The notes under the pieces are model-generated. The model saw only the letters and a program-made list of their open reading frames with translations, ran no database searches and was not told the origin of the DNA. Made by a program: the position numbers and the translations under genes. Below, piece by piece: positions 1-8,744 of a stretch of 64,000 nt of DNA; the stretch's first letter is position 1, and the number at the start of each line of letters is the position of its first letter. The stretch is from Marinobacter bryozoorum (GTDB lineage Bacteria > Pseudomonadota > Gammaproteobacteria > Pseudomonadales > Oleiphilaceae), in assembly GCF_023156245.1 (NCBI RefSeq), contig NZ_JAKZAH010000002.1, positions 1-64,000 of the forward strand, written 5' to 3'.

Positions 1-131
1 ACAGGCCGGATATATGGCAGCAACCTGTCCCTCATCAGACTCTGGAGCCTTGCAAACGGGGAGGAGACCATATATGGATTTAGTGGATTTCGTGGCTGAA
101 CAATTCTTTTCTTTTCACTTTTCCGTACCCC

Positions 132-155
132 GTTCACCCTGAGCCTGTCGAAGGG
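132..155. repeat. Intergenic repeat, copy 1
   Basis: A 24-base unit containing CCCTGAGCCTGTCGAAGGG preceded by GTTCA. It recurs 68 bases downstream at 200-223 with one substitution. The core is a widely dispersed intergenic repeat in many proteobacteria (recalled from general knowledge). It has weak dyad symmetry. Confidence 0.8.
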
Positions 156-199
156 TCGTGAACTCCGTAACATAACGACCGAAAGTCCGAATTATCCCC

Positions 200-223
200 G
201 TTCGCCCTGAGCCTGTCGAAGGG
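200..223. repeat. Intergenic repeat, copy 2
   Basis: Second copy of the 24-base unit in the same orientation, with GTTCG in front of the identical 19-base core. The flanks also look related (GTCGTGAACTCCG after copy 1, CTCTGGACTTCG after copy 2), so the duplicated unit may be longer and eroded. Confidence 0.8.
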
Positions 224-295
224 CTCTGGACTTCGTGGCAAAACGATCTTTAACGCTCCGCCAAGCGGCGGTACCCCCAACAACACAGGTTCTCC

Positions 296-1174
296 ATGGC
301 TTTTCTTGACGCTATTCTGACCACCCCCTGGTTGCTCTATCTGACCGTGCTCTTTGTTTCCCTGTGCATAGGCAGCTTCCTCAACGTCGTCATTCTCCGT
401 CTGCCGAAGATGATGCACCAGGAGTGGCGGTGTCAGTGTGAGGAGTTCCTGGCGGTTCCGGAAAAGGAGCGCAGTAACGAGGAGCGCATCACCCTGTCTC
501 GTCCGGCGTCCACCTGTCCGTCCTGCGGGCATAAGATCCGTCCCTGGGAGAATATTCCGGTGGTCAGCTGGTTGTTCCTGCGGGGCAAGTGCAGTAGTTG
601 CGGCACCCGGATTTCGGTTCGTTATCCGCTGATCGAGGCGGTTACTGCGCTGTTCTCGGTGTTGACCGTGTGGCTGCTGGGCCCCTCGGTGGGCACGCTG
701 TGGGCATTGGTGCTGGTCTGGGCGTTGATTGCCCTGACCATGATCGATTTCGACACCCAGCTGTTGCCAGACAACATTACCCTGCCCCTGATGTGGTTGG
801 GGCTGGTGCTGAATTATTTCGGGTACCTGACGGATTTTCAGAGTGCCTTCTGGGGCGCGGTTGCCGGCTATTTGTCCCTGTGGTCGGTTTACTGGCTGTT
901 CAAGCTGGTGACCGGCAAGGAGGGGATGGGCCACGGGGATTTCAAGCTGCTGGCCGCCATTGGTGCCTGGCTGGGCTGGCAGTTGCTGCCGGCGGTGATT
1001 TTGCTGTCGTCGCTGGTGGGAGCCGTGGTCGGTATCAGTCTGATGGTGTTCCATCGCCACGGGCGGGATGTGCCCATTCCCTTTGGGCCTTACCTGGCGG
1101 CGGCGGGGTTGCTGGCGTTGTGGTTCGGGGATGAAATCCTGGCTGGGTGGTATGCCTGGCTGGGGGTTGGCTGA
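296..1174 (+). CDS. pilD: Prepilin peptidase / N-methyltransferase (type IV pilus leader peptidase)
   Basis: Inner-membrane aspartic protease of family A24 that cleaves the leader of type IV pilins and type II secretion pseudopilins and methylates the new N-terminus. The 292-residue product has the full bifunctional layout: an N-terminal membrane helix, a cytoplasmic domain with two CxxC zinc pairs (CPSCGHK and CSSCGT), then hydrophobic segments. The two catalytic aspartates are visible in MIDFDTQLLPD and in GMGHGDFKLL. Length is normal. The pilB and pilC genes that usually precede it are absent from the 295 bases available, so it may stand alone or its partners may lie beyond the edge. It converges with the dehydrogenase gene ending at 1202. 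Confidence 0.96.
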   Translation: MAFLDAILTTPWLLYLTVLFVSLCIGSFLNVVILRLPKMMHQEWRCQCEEFLAVPEKERSNEERITLSRPASTCPSCGHKIRPWENIPVVSWLFLRGKCSSCGTRISVRYPLIEAVTALFSVLTVWLLGPSVGTLWALVLVWALIALTMIDFDTQLLPDNITLPLMWLGLVLNYFGYLTDFQSAFWGAVAGYLSLWSVYWLFKLVTGKEGMGHGDFKLLAAIGAWLGWQLLPAVILLSSLVGAVVGISLMVFHRHGRDVPIPFGPYLAAAGLLALWFGDEILAGWYAWLGVG

Positions 1175-1201
1175 GGAAAGGTGGCCAACCCCCCTCGCCT
1201 G

Positions 1202-2182
1202 TCAGCTACCCGCGTAGCCCAGCTTTTTGTCTACGTGGTTAAACAAGTCTTCGCCCTTGTGCCAGCGGTCAAAGTTTTCCAGGAACTGGTCCGTCAGTGC
1301 CCTGCGCCAGCCGATAAAGTCGCCGGACATGTGGGGCGTGAGGATCACGTTGCCCATCTCCCACAGCGGGTGGTCTTCCGGCAGGGGCTCTTCCTCGAAC
1401 ACGTCCAGCGCGGCGCCGGCGATCTCGCCCTTGTTCAGCGCGTCGATCAGGTCTTTGGTGTTCACGATGGGGCCGCGGCCGATGTTGATCAGGCGGGCCT
1501 CTTTCTTCATCGCCGCGAAAGCCTTCTGATCGAACAGTCCTTCTGTCTGGGGTGTCAGCGGCGCGGCGATCACCACGAAGTCTGCCACCTCCAGCTGATC
1601 AAATAACTGCTCGTTGGCGTGAACGGCCACAAAGTCTTCGTCACCGCTCCTCGCGCGACGGGCGACGCCGTGGGGGTTCATGCCCACAGCCCTCGCCAGG
1701 CGGGCGATCTGGCGACCTATGGAGCCGGCGCCTACGATCAGCACTTCGCGCCCCTCTGCCCGTTCCGTATCCCGGTGCTTCCATTTGTGCCCGGCCTGCA
1801 GGCGCATGGAGCGGGGGAAGTCCTTGGCGAACATCAGCATGGTGCACAGCACGTATTCGGCAATGCTGCGGTCAAAAATGCCGCGGGCATTGGTGACGGT
1901 CACGTCACTGTCGATCAGGGCCGGGAACATCAGGGCATCCACGCCGGCACTGGTGGCATGGATCCACTCCAGCTTGTCTGCCGTCGGCCAGGCCGCCGCC
2001 AGTGCCTCGGTGCGGAAGTCTGTCACCATCATCACACGGCTGCCGGGCAGGGCCTCCCGCAGGGTTGCCTCATCCCAGGCCAGTCTTACCTCACCCCGGG
2101 CCCGGACTGCCTCGATGCCCGGCGGCTCCGGCTCGCCCGGTGCGGTCAGTACGGTGATTACAGGCTTCTGGTCGTGGCTCAT
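1202..2182 (-). CDS. D-2-hydroxyacid dehydrogenase (glyoxylate/hydroxypyruvate reductase-like)
   Basis: Cytoplasmic NAD(P)-dependent oxidoreductase of the D-isomer 2-hydroxyacid dehydrogenase family, 326 residues. It shows the Rossmann motif GAGSIGRQIARLARAVG, the substrate-binding arginine region INIGRGPIV, the glutamate in DVFEEEPLP and the catalytic histidine in LTPHMSGD. The start MSHDQKP was chosen because GGAGG lies about 11 bases upstream; a longer frame begins 39 bases earlier with no better ribosome site. The real substrate cannot be read from sequence: glyoxylate, hydroxypyruvate or another 2-ketoacid are all possible. It is divergent from the aminotransferase at 2382. Confidence 0.9.
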   Translation of the reverse strand: MSHDQKPVITVLTAPGEPEPPGIEAVRARGEVRLAWDEATLREALPGSRVMMVTDFRTEALAAAWPTADKLEWIHATSAGVDALMFPALIDSDVTVTNARGIFDRSIAEYVLCTMLMFAKDFPRSMRLQAGHKWKHRDTERAEGREVLIVGAGSIGRQIARLARAVGMNPHGVARRARSGDEDFVAVHANEQLFDQLEVADFVVIAAPLTPQTEGLFDQKAFAAMKKEARLINIGRGPIVNTKDLIDALNKGEIAGAALDVFEEEPLPEDHPLWEMGNVILTPHMSGDFIGWRRALTDQFLENFDRWHKGEDLFNHVDKKLGYAGS

Positions 2183-2381
2183 GGGTGATGTATCCTCCGG
2201 TCTGTCTCGGTTGGCTCTCACTGAGTTTGGTCCTTAGCGGCAACCGGGTCAAACAGGCGCACTCATACTTTTGGGCCAAACTGCACAACGCCCCTTGTAT
2301 GTGTTGTGACTCGTGGACTACTCTGCCTGAAAGGGGCTGAACACCCTACCAGACTTCCATTCATGGCCGTGAGAGGTGCTT

Positions 2382-3605
2382 ATGGCAGAGGTTGCAAAAG
2401 ATACCGGGCAGACCGAGCCACGCAAGGTGAAATACCGCAAGGCCAAGGCCTCCTGGAACCCTGCGATGCAGGCGATTCCGGTACCGGGTATCCGCCGCAT
2501 GGTGAACATGGCGTCCACCATGAAGGACGTGATCCACCTGTCCATCGGCCAGCCTGACCTGCCGACACCCAAGCACATCATTGATGCCTATGTAGACGCC
2601 CTCAACGCCGGCCAGACCGGTTACACCATGGACGCCGGCCTGCCGGAACTACTTGTCGCATTGCGGGACTACTATGGCAAGCGCTACAACCGCAAGCTGA
2701 CCCGGGACAACATCCTGATCACCAGCGGTGCCACCGAGGCCATGTACCTGGCCATCACTTCCACCGCCCAGCCGGGCCGACAGTTTATTATTACCGACCC
2801 CACCTTCCTGCTGTATGCGCCGCTGATCCGCATGAACGGCGGCGAGGTGAAATACATCCCCACCCGGCCGGAGAACGATCACCAGCTGGATCCGGACGAG
2901 GTTATCCGGGCCATGGGGTCACGGACCTATGCGCTCATCCTGAACTCGCCCAACAACCCCACGGGCGCGGTGTACCCCCGCTCGACCATAGAAACCATCG
3001 TGGAAGAGTGCGCCTATCGCGGCATTCAGATCTACGCTGACGAGGTCTACGACCACCTGATCTTCGACGATGATGACTACGCCAGTGTGCTCAAGTGCGC
3101 AGTGGACCTGGACAACATCATGTGCATCAGCAGCTTCTCCAAGACCTTCAGCATGGCGGGGCTGCGGGTGGGCTGGGTGATCTCCAGCCAGGCCACCATC
3201 AAGAGCCTGCGGCGCTATCACATGTTCACCACCTCGGTTGCCAACACCCCGTCGCAGTTTGCCGGGGTGGCAGCCCTGACCGGCGACCAGCAATGCGTGG
3301 CGGACATGCTGGACATCTACCGGGAGCGCCGGGACAAGATCGTGGAGCTGATTGACCAGACGCCCCATATGACCGGCTATAAGCCAGGCGGTGCCTTCTT
3401 CGCCTTCCCCACCCTGCCGCCCCATGTGGACGGCTCGGACCTGGCCCTGAGGATGCTGAAGGAAACCGGCGTCTGTACCGTGCCCGGGGATGCGTTTGGC
3501 GAGAACACACAGAATGCCCTGCGGCTGAGTTTCTCGACAACGTGCGAGAAGCTTGAGGAAGCCTTCGACCGGATTATTCCGTGGATGGCCAAGCAGCAGT
3601 TCTGA
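2382..3605 (+). CDS. Class I/II pyridoxal-phosphate aminotransferase
   Basis: Fold-type I PLP enzyme of about 407 residues. Visible family marks are the GYT...G substrate segment near the N-terminus, NSPNNPTG, the YADEVYDHL aspartate that contacts the PLP nitrogen, the Schiff-base lysine in SFSKTFSMAGLRVGW, and the C-terminal arginine in NALRLSFST that binds the substrate carboxylate. A GTG six bases upstream in frame is an alternative start; ATG was preferred because GAGAGG sits at a normal distance. The amino donor is not predictable (aspartate- and alanine-type enzymes share these motifs). The neighbouring divergent 2-hydroxyacid dehydrogenase could use the same 2-keto acids, which is only a suggestion. 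Confidence 0.92.
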   Translation: MAEVAKDTGQTEPRKVKYRKAKASWNPAMQAIPVPGIRRMVNMASTMKDVIHLSIGQPDLPTPKHIIDAYVDALNAGQTGYTMDAGLPELLVALRDYYGKRYNRKLTRDNILITSGATEAMYLAITSTAQPGRQFIITDPTFLLYAPLIRMNGGEVKYIPTRPENDHQLDPDEVIRAMGSRTYALILNSPNNPTGAVYPRSTIETIVEECAYRGIQIYADEVYDHLIFDDDDYASVLKCAVDLDNIMCISSFSKTFSMAGLRVGWVISSQATIKSLRRYHMFTTSVANTPSQFAGVAALTGDQQCVADMLDIYRERRDKIVELIDQTPHMTGYKPGGAFFAFPTLPPHVDGSDLALRMLKETGVCTVPGDAFGENTQNALRLSFSTTCEKLEEAFDRIIPWMAKQQF

Positions 3606-3681
3606 GAAATATGCCGGCGCTTGCCTGAAACCCTTTGGTCGTTCACTCTATAAGCATTGATGAATGACCAAAGGAACACCA

Positions 3682-4239
3682 ATGACCCTGCGCCCCCTGC
3701 TTGCCTTGTTGCTTGCCGTCACCCTGCTGTCTGGCTGTGCCGGTTTCTCACCACTGTCCATTAGCGAGTCCACGCTGGAGCGTCATATGCAGGACGCTGT
3801 CAGCGATTACGACCGCCAGCAGCTGCAGGCCGGCTCGCCACTGAGCTTCTCCCTGGACAACGCTGACATCACCCTGGGTCCGGATGGCAGGGATGTGGCG
3901 GTGATCGACCTGTCTGGCCAGGTTGCCCTGAATGCCCTGATGGCAAAGCTTCCTGCGGACATCACCCTGAAGGTAGAAGGCGCCCCGGTCTATGACAGCC
4001 AGGAACAGGCCATCTATATCCGGCGGCTGAAATTGCTGGAAAGCAGTGTCGATACCCCGTTTTTCAGCAGCGGCGAACTGGCGCCGATAACGGATAACAT
4101 CATGCGGGTGGTGGCCCAGATGCTGGAGACGGTTCCGGTGTACCGACTGGACAACACCAGCCTCGGGGCACGGCTGATGGGTATGAGCGGATTGAATATG
4201 CGGGTTGCCCCCGGGCGTCTGGAATTTGTGAAACCCTGA
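3682..4239 (+). CDS. DUF1439 (YceB-like) lipoprotein
   Basis: Predicted outer-membrane or periplasmic lipoprotein, 185 residues. The N-terminus is a signal peptide ending in the lipobox LLSGC; the mature part is a small mixed alpha/beta protein of the DUF1439/YceB type, thought to bind lipids or hydrophobic ligands but without an assigned function. The start is the ATG at 3682 with AAGGAA five bases upstream; an in-frame ATG at 3664 would put extra residues before the signal peptide. The stop is 16 bases from the convergent protease gene. Confidence 0.82.
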   Translation: MTLRPLLALLLAVTLLSGCAGFSPLSISESTLERHMQDAVSDYDRQQLQAGSPLSFSLDNADITLGPDGRDVAVIDLSGQVALNALMAKLPADITLKVEGAPVYDSQEQAIYIRRLKLLESSVDTPFFSSGELAPITDNIMRVVAQMLETVPVYRLDNTSLGARLMGMSGLNMRVAPGRLEFVKP

Positions 4240-4255
4240 CCCCGGGGCCGGGGGC

Positions 4256-5923
4256 CTACCCGATAAGGTAGGTCTCCAGGTCCACCGGCACCCCCACCAG
4301 GCCGCCGTCGTAGTTGTCCAGCAGGAACTGGTCAACCAACGGGTCAGTCTGGCGGACGTACTCAGCGGAGTTGACGAAGGACAGCACCAGGTCACCCAGA
4401 CCGAAACCATTGTCCAGCTCGTCCAGCCAATACGAACGACCGGAAGCGTCTGCCGGGCGGTCCAGTACCTGCTGGTACAGGTAGTCCACCAGCGCCCCTG
4501 GATTGGTGTCCGGCTGGGCCAGCCAGAACTCGTCGCTGGCGAGGAATGACTCCGCCAGCCCGGACAGGGATATCACGTCGCCAGCCTCGTCCAGCCAGTA
4601 GTCAAAGCCGGAGACATCCGGCTGCCTGTCCAGCACACCGGTGTACAGGCGGACAATGGTTTCTGCCTCCTGCTGTTCCGCCGCGAAGGCCGCCAGGTCA
4701 AACCCCAGGCCAGCCGGGTTCATATCTTGCAGGTTTACCCCCCACAGCAGGGGCTTGGCGCCCTGCACCAGGTTCTCACTGGTGGCGATGTATTCGGTCG
4801 ACTCGGTAAACGACACCGCCACCCCGGCCAGGTCCAGCCGGCCACTCTGCAAGGCCTCTTGCCAGTAACGGAAACCATCGCTATCCGGTGACCGGTCCAG
4901 TACGTTCCGGTACAGGGCCTCAATGGCCCCTTCCATGCCACCACCGAGGCTGTTTGCCAGCGCCTGGAACTCATTCGAATCCACGAACGAGCGGGCCAGT
5001 TGCTGCAGCGAGCCGCCTTCGTTCAGCTCCCGCACCCAGTATTCCACACCCGACCTGTCTGGCTGGCGCCCGAGCATACCGGTATACAGGCGCAGCACCG
5101 GGTCGATCACGGCATCCAGGTCCGGGAAATCAAGCAGCAGGTCGGTGGTCACAATGTCGTCGGCCAGGCCTGCCGGCACCGACCAGCCTTCCGCTTCCAG
5201 CTGATCAAAGGCCTGTTCAATCAAAGACTGCTCCGGTGTCAGCTCCGGCGCTGGCGCGGGTATGAGGTGGTCATTGCCGGTAATCCAGCTTTCTACGGTC
5301 TCAAACTGGCCATCGACCGCGGTCGCCCAGCCATCAGTGGAGACCGTGCCCACCAGCACCGGCGACGACGCGGGGCCATACCAGACGGGGCCACCACTGC
5401 TGCCCGGGCTGATATCAAATCCATTCAGGGAGATAAGGTCGAAGTAGCGGTCTGCGCTGGCATAGCCGGAATCTTCCACCATCCGCGGGCCGCTGTAGTC
5501 CTGGTAGGCGCCGGGATAGCCCGTTACCCGGTAGTTTTCGCCGGGCACAAAGCTGCCCATGCCAAACCAGCCAAGCTGATCACCAACGGCCTGGTCCAGG
5601 CCGATCAGCGCCAGGTCTTGCTCGCTTTCGCTTTGGGTCAGGCTGCCGGAGTACTGGGCGTCGATCTCGAAATAGTTCAGCAGGGCGCCGTCAAAGCTGC
5701 CCAGGGGAGAACCCGCGCCATCCCGGCCCGGGGTGACCTGCACGCTCTCTGCCGCCCAGCCCCGGTCCTGGTCATAGATCACATGGGCAGCGGTAAGTAC
5801 ATCGTTGCGCCCCACCAGAACGCCGGAGCCGGACACCCGACTGCCATCGGGAAACACCGCCTCTATGTAAGCCACGCTGGAATACGGATACTGACTGGCG
5901 GCATCGCTGATGTATCGGGTCAT
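4256..5923 (-). CDS. Trypsin-like serine protease with four DUF4214 repeats; putative type I secretion substrate
   Basis: A 555-residue protein made of an S1/V8-type serine protease domain (residues about 1-215) and four DUF4214 repeats. The catalytic triad is readable: His47 in LTAAH, Asp103 in DLALIGLD, Ser176 in ISPGSSGGP. The repeats lie at roughly 275-325, 335-385, 420-470 and 485-535 and share the pattern LYxxxLxRxPDxxGxxYW. There is no Sec signal peptide, and the acidic C-terminus ends in an aliphatic DLETYLIG, features common in type I secretion substrates. DUF4214 also occurs at the N-terminus of the S-layer-like protein at 14340-17541, suggesting both are handled by the type I system at 27.8-32.4 kb. 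GGGAG precedes the ATG. Confidence 0.88.
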   Translation of the reverse strand: MTRYISDAASQYPYSSVAYIEAVFPDGSRVSGSGVLVGRNDVLTAAHVIYDQDRGWAAESVQVTPGRDGAGSPLGSFDGALLNYFEIDAQYSGSLTQSESEQDLALIGLDQAVGDQLGWFGMGSFVPGENYRVTGYPGAYQDYSGPRMVEDSGYASADRYFDLISLNGFDISPGSSGGPVWYGPASSPVLVGTVSTDGWATAVDGQFETVESWITGNDHLIPAPAPELTPEQSLIEQAFDQLEAEGWSVPAGLADDIVTTDLLLDFPDLDAVIDPVLRLYTGMLGRQPDRSGVEYWVRELNEGGSLQQLARSFVDSNEFQALANSLGGGMEGAIEALYRNVLDRSPDSDGFRYWQEALQSGRLDLAGVAVSFTESTEYIATSENLVQGAKPLLWGVNLQDMNPAGLGFDLAAFAAEQQEAETIVRLYTGVLDRQPDVSGFDYWLDEAGDVISLSGLAESFLASDEFWLAQPDTNPGALVDYLYQQVLDRPADASGRSYWLDELDNGFGLGDLVLSFVNSAEYVRQTDPLVDQFLLDNYDGGLVGVPVDLETYLIG

Positions 5924-5931
5924 TGCAGGGC

Positions 5932-5984
5932 TCCCGGCCGGGTTGGTAAACCGTCAGAATGCCAGTATACCAACCCGACCGGGA
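5932..5984. other. 17-bp inverted repeat between lipoprotein and protease genes
   Basis: Arms at 5932-5948 and 5968-5984 match at 16 of 17 positions, the odd pair being a possible G-U, with a 19-base loop. It sits just upstream of the protease start on the minus strand and downstream of the lipoprotein stop at 6020. There is no T-run on either side, so it is not a classic intrinsic terminator. It could be an operator, a transcript-stability element or a weak terminator. Confidence 0.7.
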
Positions 5985-6019
5985 AGATGTGTGACAGCGG
6001 CAGAGCTTTGCCTGGAAAG

Positions 6020-7474
6020 CTATGGCGCCTGTTGCACTCCGTTGATGGAGAGAGAGAGCATCTCGGTGGTGATCTGCTCTTCCCCGTCACTGGTCCTGGA
6101 CCCTGACTGGATACCTATACCGTGCTCAACACTCATCCAGTTAAGAGAGGCCGCGCTGAACTGGCTGCCGGTCTCCCGGGTCGAGAACTTGCAGGTTTCG
6201 AAGGTGCCTGCCGGCACCGTGATGGTTTCCCGGCCCTCGTAGGTCTGGGTGTAATCCATCGCCTGTTCGTATACCGGATCACTGCCGCCAAAAGAGTCAT
6301 AGGTGGTGTAGATCTGCCGGTAGCTTTGTCCGGGGCTGAGATCAAATCGCTGGTCAAAGGATGGCTCAAACCACTGGGTCACCGTCGGCTCGGCGCCCTC
6401 GGAGGGCAGGGTTTCTGACCCATAGCTGCGAAGCACCAGTGCACCCCGATCCAGGACGTGATACTGCCGCCCGTACAGGGTCGTCAGTCCATTGACCATA
6501 TTCATCTCGGTGTATGTGTTCATTACCCTTACGGTATTGCCCTTGTAATTCACCATACCGCCGATGGTTTGCTGAAGCGTCACATCACCAAGCACCTCAC
6601 CCGAGAGAGGCTGGTAGGTACGGAACTGCAGTTCGATTTCGGTGCCTTCCTGGTCCAGGTCCGGCATGCAGGCCGCAGCCGAGGCGCCACTGCCGCCACC
6701 CTGACCGCCGTCGTCACCGGAGCCGCCATCATCGCCGCCACTGCCGTCATCGCCGCCGTTACCACCATCGTCCCCACCACTGCCACCATCGTCACCGCCG
6801 CCCGGGGCCTGGGGAGCCGAAGGAAGCACCGACACGTTGCCGTCGCTGATCAGCGCTACCAGGGCCGGGTAATCTGCGATATTGGGGTTGGCTGCCAGGC
6901 TGGCCTGCAGCGCATCCAGCATCTGGTCTACGGCGTCACCAATGGCAAAGCCGGTGCGGAAGGGATCGAAGTCATCTCCGGGCACGTTATAGCCCTGATT
7001 TCGCAGGACAGTCAGCAGGTCGTCCCGCGCTTCGGAAAGGTTCTGTACCCGCTGGCCCCTGTCGTCCTGGTCATACCAGGTGGCCGGGGGTATGGTGGCA
7101 CTGATGGCGATCGCCAGGTCGGTCAGTGGGGTGATATTCACCGTGCCGCCGGTTTCTGCCCAGCTGTGCAGGGTCGTTTGCGGTGTGCCCCCGTTTACCC
7201 GCAGGGCACAGGGCAACGCATCCGGGTTGACGTCGCCCCGGAAGCCGCCGTCACTGTCCGTCGTGACGTTGGTCAGAAAGCCGCTGCCATCTTCGCAACG
7301 GGCCTCTACCGGGGCCTCTGCGATGGGTGCGCCGACCGCTGCTGTACCCGACAAGGTTGCCGAGGATGAACCATTGTCGCCGTCATCGGAACTGTCGGAG
7401 GACGACCCGCCACACCCAACCAGGGCCGTGCCTACCAGACCCACCAGAATACCCTGAACCGTTATTTTCCTCAT
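6020..7474 (-). CDS. Large lipoprotein with Gly/Asp-rich linker, function unknown
   Basis: A 484-residue predicted lipoprotein. The start MRKITVQG was chosen because GGAGG lies five bases upstream; the longer frame has no signal peptide at its end. The lipobox ALVGCGG is followed by a Ser/Asp-rich tether, a domain of roughly 170 residues with a beta-rich start (SGTAAVGAPIAEAPV) and the motif NITPLTDLA, then a linker of about 35 Gly/Asp/Ser residues, then a C-terminal domain without recognised relatives. The first domain resembles that of the lipoprotein at 33430-35019 (shared order: tether, GxVxxG segment, NITPLTxL). Both flank the secretion/polysaccharide locus. I do not recognise a function. 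Confidence 0.8.
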   Translation of the reverse strand: MRKITVQGILVGLVGTALVGCGGSSSDSSDDGDNGSSSATLSGTAAVGAPIAEAPVEARCEDGSGFLTNVTTDSDGGFRGDVNPDALPCALRVNGGTPQTTLHSWAETGGTVNITPLTDLAIAISATIPPATWYDQDDRGQRVQNLSEARDDLLTVLRNQGYNVPGDDFDPFRTGFAIGDAVDQMLDALQASLAANPNIADYPALVALISDGNVSVLPSAPQAPGGGDDGGSGGDDGGNGGDDGSGGDDGGSGDDGGQGGGSGASAAACMPDLDQEGTEIELQFRTYQPLSGEVLGDVTLQQTIGGMVNYKGNTVRVMNTYTEMNMVNGLTTLYGRQYHVLDRGALVLRSYGSETLPSEGAEPTVTQWFEPSFDQRFDLSPGQSYRQIYTTYDSFGGSDPVYEQAMDYTQTYEGRETITVPAGTFETCKFSTRETGSQFSAASLNWMSVEHGIGIQSGSRTSDGEEQITTEMLSLSINGVQQAP

Positions 7475-7653
7475 TATTGCCTCCGCTAGCCATGGAATTG
7501 CACCATGATCGAGGCAAGAATGACTCCAGCCAGGCATAAACGCCGAAAAATCAGACCTTCGAGATTGATCAATTATTGTTCATGTTAAATTGTTCGACAC
7601 TCTGGGGCTGCCCAATGGCAAAGCCCCGGTTAAGGGGCCAAGGCCACTCAGGG

Positions 7654-8460
7654 TCAGAAATTGAAGCTCAGGTCGTCGTCATCGTCATCACCGAACAGGT
7701 CTTCCAGGTCAACATCATCCGCGGTCTGTTGCTGACGGTTGGCTGTTGTGCGCAGGTGATACAAACGGGACAGGCCCTGCAGGCGATGCTCCGACAGCAG
7801 CTGGGAATAGGCCACGGACAGCGCACCTGAAGCAGCGAGGAGGGACAGGGTGTCCGGGGCCAGGGCCTTCAGGGCGGCTTCATCGATATGGAACAGGCCT
7901 TTGACCTCCTGGTCATCACCGCCGTCCTGGGGCTTGACCTTCAGGGGCCAGGGTACGACCACACCGGCCTCCGCCAGCTGGCCAACCAATGCCTGGGTAA
8001 CGTTGGTGGCTTTCTGCAGCTGCTCAAGGAACTTTACCGTGCTACGGGTGCGGTCGGTGGGCTCGCCCTCGTCATCAAACAGGCGGGCTGCGGAGTCGTC
8101 GGCCTCGGCCTCGAAAGCCTTTGAGTCTTCGTCAATGCAGACCACGGTGCGCTGTTGCTGCTCTTCCTGCATCAGGCGGAAGGGGTGGGCCCGGTACCAG
8201 GCCGGCCGATAGCCACCGATCCAGCGCCCGTTGGTGTGTACATACACGTTCACCCCGGCCTGAAGAGACTGCAGTGCCACCAGCTGGTAGCCGTCCCCGG
8301 AAGTATTGCTGATAAAGGCGACGGCCATGGTGGGCAGGACCTGCGGCAGCTCTTCCGCCGCCACGGGCACCACAGCCTGTTGCAAGGCGTAGTCGTATCC
8401 GGCGGGAACAAGCCCCGCCTCGCGGTGCCGGGATTTGCTCAGAGGGACATAGTTGGGCAT
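7654..8460 (-). CDS. SapC family protein
   Basis: A 268-residue soluble protein matching the SapC family in its diagnostic order: a central segment around PTMAVAFISNTSGDGYQLVALQSLQAG, then GRWIGGYRPAWYRAHPF, then VVCIDEDS with ARLFDDEGEPT, then helical LEQLQKATNVTQALVGQLAEAGVVVPW. SapC is named from the S-layer locus of Campylobacter fetus; its molecular role is unresolved. This copy ends in a very acidic tail (six aspartates in a row before LSFNF). GAGAGG precedes the ATG. It lies about 6 kb from the S-layer-like gene on the same strand, which supports a shared role; this is inference. A weak hairpin GCCCC/GGGGC lies at 7623-7638 just after the stop. Confidence 0.85.
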   Translation of the reverse strand: MPNYVPLSKSRHREAGLVPAGYDYALQQAVVPVAAEELPQVLPTMAVAFISNTSGDGYQLVALQSLQAGVNVYVHTNGRWIGGYRPAWYRAHPFRLMQEEQQQRTVVCIDEDSKAFEAEADDSAARLFDDEGEPTDRTRSTVKFLEQLQKATNVTQALVGQLAEAGVVVPWPLKVKPQDGGDDQEVKGLFHIDEAALKALAPDTLSLLAASGALSVAYSQLLSEHRLQGLSRLYHLRTTANRQQQTADDVDLEDLFGDDDDDDLSFNF

Positions 8461-8744
8461 TCGGACCTCTCGGTGTTACTGAAAACGGGCTAGGGTCGGC
8501 AGAATACCACACCCACTGCGGGCTTACAGTCTGACGGGGCTGGGGCAGCGGGCATCGGGCGTCAGAACGTTGAGTGGGGGTGCGGTGGGGCCGCTCGGTT
8601 TTGCTGGTCCCCGGTCTCCTGCTTGAAAGGCGTCAGGATCTGCGCCGGCAGACCGCTGCGGGCCATCGCAGCATGAGCCAGTGCCTATCCAAGGCGTGGT
8701 GATGCCCCGCTCGCCCTACAGGGTCAGACTAACTGACAAACCAG
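8461..8744. other. Intergenic region without a recognisable gene
   Basis: The 284 bases between the small lipoprotein and the SapC gene hold no frame with convincing coding features. The segment is GC-rich. It could contain the SapC promoter at its left end and debris of an older gene, but nothing can be named. Confidence 0.4.

Larger units (their letters stand above)
1..295. other. Left-edge non-coding region upstream of pilD
   Basis: No gene is supported here. All short frames at the left edge close within about 150 bases, and none resembles the end of pilC, the usual upstream neighbour of pilD. The region holds a perfect ten-base palindrome CCATATATGG at 69-78 and two copies of the dispersed repeat listed separately. 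The last bases before 296 have no strong Shine-Dalgarno sequence. Confidence 0.5.

Noticed and set aside
134..1060. A 308-codon minus-strand frame over pilD
   Set aside because: Gln/Pro/His-rich shadow of the GC-rich prepilin peptidase gene.
6700..6810. Possible tandem-repeat or CRISPR-like array
   Set aside because: The periodicity comes from Gly/Asp codons of the lipoprotein linker; no spacer-repeat structure is present, and no CRISPR array was seen anywhere in the window.
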